From: JBCCWF01 sp038520475
GTDB taxonomy: Bacteria > Cyanobacteriota > Cyanobacteriia > CAKZMO01
DNA: 6,283 bases
Assembly: GCA_038520475.1 (NCBI GenBank)
Contig: JBCBLF010000271.1
Coordinates: 1 to 6,283 of the forward strand
Direction: 5' to 3'
In this document: piece by piece, positions 5,641 to 6,283 of the stretch
Layout: each line of letters begins with the position of its first letter
How positions within the stretch are numbered: the stretch's first letter is position 1
Notes under the pieces: generated by a model
What the model saw: the letters and a program-made list of their open reading frames with translations, nothing else
Databases searched by the model: none
What the model was told of the DNA's origin: nothing
Made by a program: the position numbers and the translations under genes

Positions 5641-5711
5641 ACACACGTACTCTGGGCGATTAATACTTGTACGGTTAGCCTCAGAGCATGAGTTCCAAAG
5701 GTTCTGGCTAT
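5641..5711 (+). repeat. About 70-bp diverged repeat, copy 2
   Basis: This is the partner of 3798-3867, in the same orientation. It lies in the 5562-5784 gap, 80 bases upstream of the Excalibur start on the minus strand. Unlike copy 1, it is not followed by a recognisable gene on the plus strand, only a 36-codon frame that runs into the tape-measure gene. The perfect hairpin of copy 1 is degraded here. Confidence 0.62.
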
Positions 5712-5784
5712 AAGATGGTGTGTATTGCTTTCGGTGTTAGCAATGCAACAAGTCAAGCTGAAGATCCTAAAATTTTGTTGTTGA

Positions 5785-6283
5785 CTAATAACGATTGCGC
5801 CTATCGCTTTTCAGTCCACGCATGAAGTTCCGTTCCCAGTCAGCAAATACCTTTGCATTCTGGCGATCGCTTCTATCGAGTTGATAGGTCTGGGGCATCA
5901 TCAACCGATCAATGTGTGTTGTAGCAGGCAGATTTTTAAGGTCTTTGCGAAGGCCCTGGATTGCTCTAAGTAATTCACCATTGCTGTTAGACGATGAGGC
6001 GTTTGTTACCCTTGGGGCGTTGCCTGACATGACGGTATCCATGAATGGACTGCTGTAAGTCCTTGTCATGTTTTCTCTAATAGCTCGATTTAGTTCACGA
6101 TTTGCTAATACACGACCTGTTACACCTGGAACAAACACTTCAGTGTCACGTCCCACCCTTCCGCCAGGGCGATCGCCCACCAAGTAGGGACGTCCGGCTT
6201 GTGCTACACCTCCAGTTCGAAGCGCTGGTATCGGATTCCCTTCAGTTGCAGTGCCAGAGCTTCTAGCCGACTCCTCATTCAAT
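5785..6283 (-). CDS. Probable phage tail tape-measure protein, C-terminal 165 residues (continues past right edge)
   Basis: The frame is open to the window edge and ends at a TAG (5785-5787). A TTG at 6282 could be read as a start but is more likely internal. About 25 residues in, the sequence runs GGVAQAGRPYLVGDRPGG, then DTEVFVPGVTGRVL. This matches the pattern 'GG.v.aGrpYLVGErGPElFvPg.sG.i' near the C-terminus of many tail tape-measure proteins. The insertion RVGR between the two halves is unusual. A helical stretch follows (NGELLRAIQGLRKDLKNLP), and the end is basic (RGLKSDRRNRY). Tape-measure proteins set tail length and are ejected with the DNA. The partner tail gene at the left edge is on the same strand, as expected for downstream tail genes, but about 4.5 kb away. 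Confidence 0.74.
   Translation of the reverse strand, partial: LNEESARSSGTATEGNPIPALRTGGVAQAGRPYLVGDRPGGRVGRDTEVFVPGVTGRVLANRELNRAIRENMTRTYSSPFMDTVMSGNAPRVTNASSSNSNGELLRAIQGLRKDLKNLPATTHIDRLMMPQTYQLDRSDRQNAKVFADWERNFMRGLKSDRRNRY

Noticed and set aside
5715..5825. A 36-codon plus-strand frame just after repeat copy 2
   Set aside because: It lacks a Shine-Dalgarno, shows no recognisable sequence, and ends inside the antisense tape-measure gene. It might be the remains of a gene once driven by copy 2, but nothing supports it.

Overview
The window is cyanobacterial. The HIP1 octamer GCGATCGC occurs 13 times in 6.3 kb by my count, against about 0.1 expected by chance. The protein families also fit: a pentapeptide-repeat/TIR fusion, an EAD/FGE-sulfatase-fold protein, and a small membrane-anchored protein of a type common in cyanobacteria. 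The abundance of conflict-type genes suggests a large-genome, probably filamentous or mat-forming species. Genus cannot be read from the sequence.

Both edges hold minus-strand genes that look like parts of a phage (or phage-derived) tail module. At the right edge (5785-6283) is the C-terminus of a probable tail tape-measure protein. At the left edge (1-1288) is the N-terminal 429 codons of a probable tail or baseplate structural protein, a long open minus-strand frame running off the window. In transcription order the tape measure comes first, as in tail operons, but about 4.5 kb of unrelated genes separate the two.

The insert, from right to left, holds five genes. They are an exported Excalibur-domain protein (4860-5561, -), a coiled-coil protein built of 14-residue repeats (4288-4746, -), a small membrane-anchored protein (3866-4270, +), an EAD plus FGE-sulfatase-fold protein (2647-3663, -), and a pentapeptide-repeat/TIR protein (1453-2493, +). 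Mixed orientation and separate intergenic regions suggest accessory cargo (morons) rather than structural genes.

Two things stand out. First, the last 40 codons of the FGE-fold gene look like the variable region of a diversity-generating retroelement (DGR): asparagine-type positions are replaced by Y, S, H, W, V, F and D between fixed codons, next to a GC-rich 3' end. No reverse transcriptase or template repeat is in view. Second, a TIR protein with the NADase-type WxxxE glutamate lies convergent to it. A diversifiable binding protein and a TIR effector side by side inside a tail module would make a plausible phage-borne recognition/conflict cassette. That link is inference; neighbourhood is the only evidence for it.

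A diverged repeat of about 70 bp (3798-3867 and 5641-5711) brackets the small membrane protein, coiled-coil and Excalibur genes, and may mark how that sub-cassette was added or how it is regulated. No tRNA, rRNA, CRISPR array, transposase or integrase is visible.
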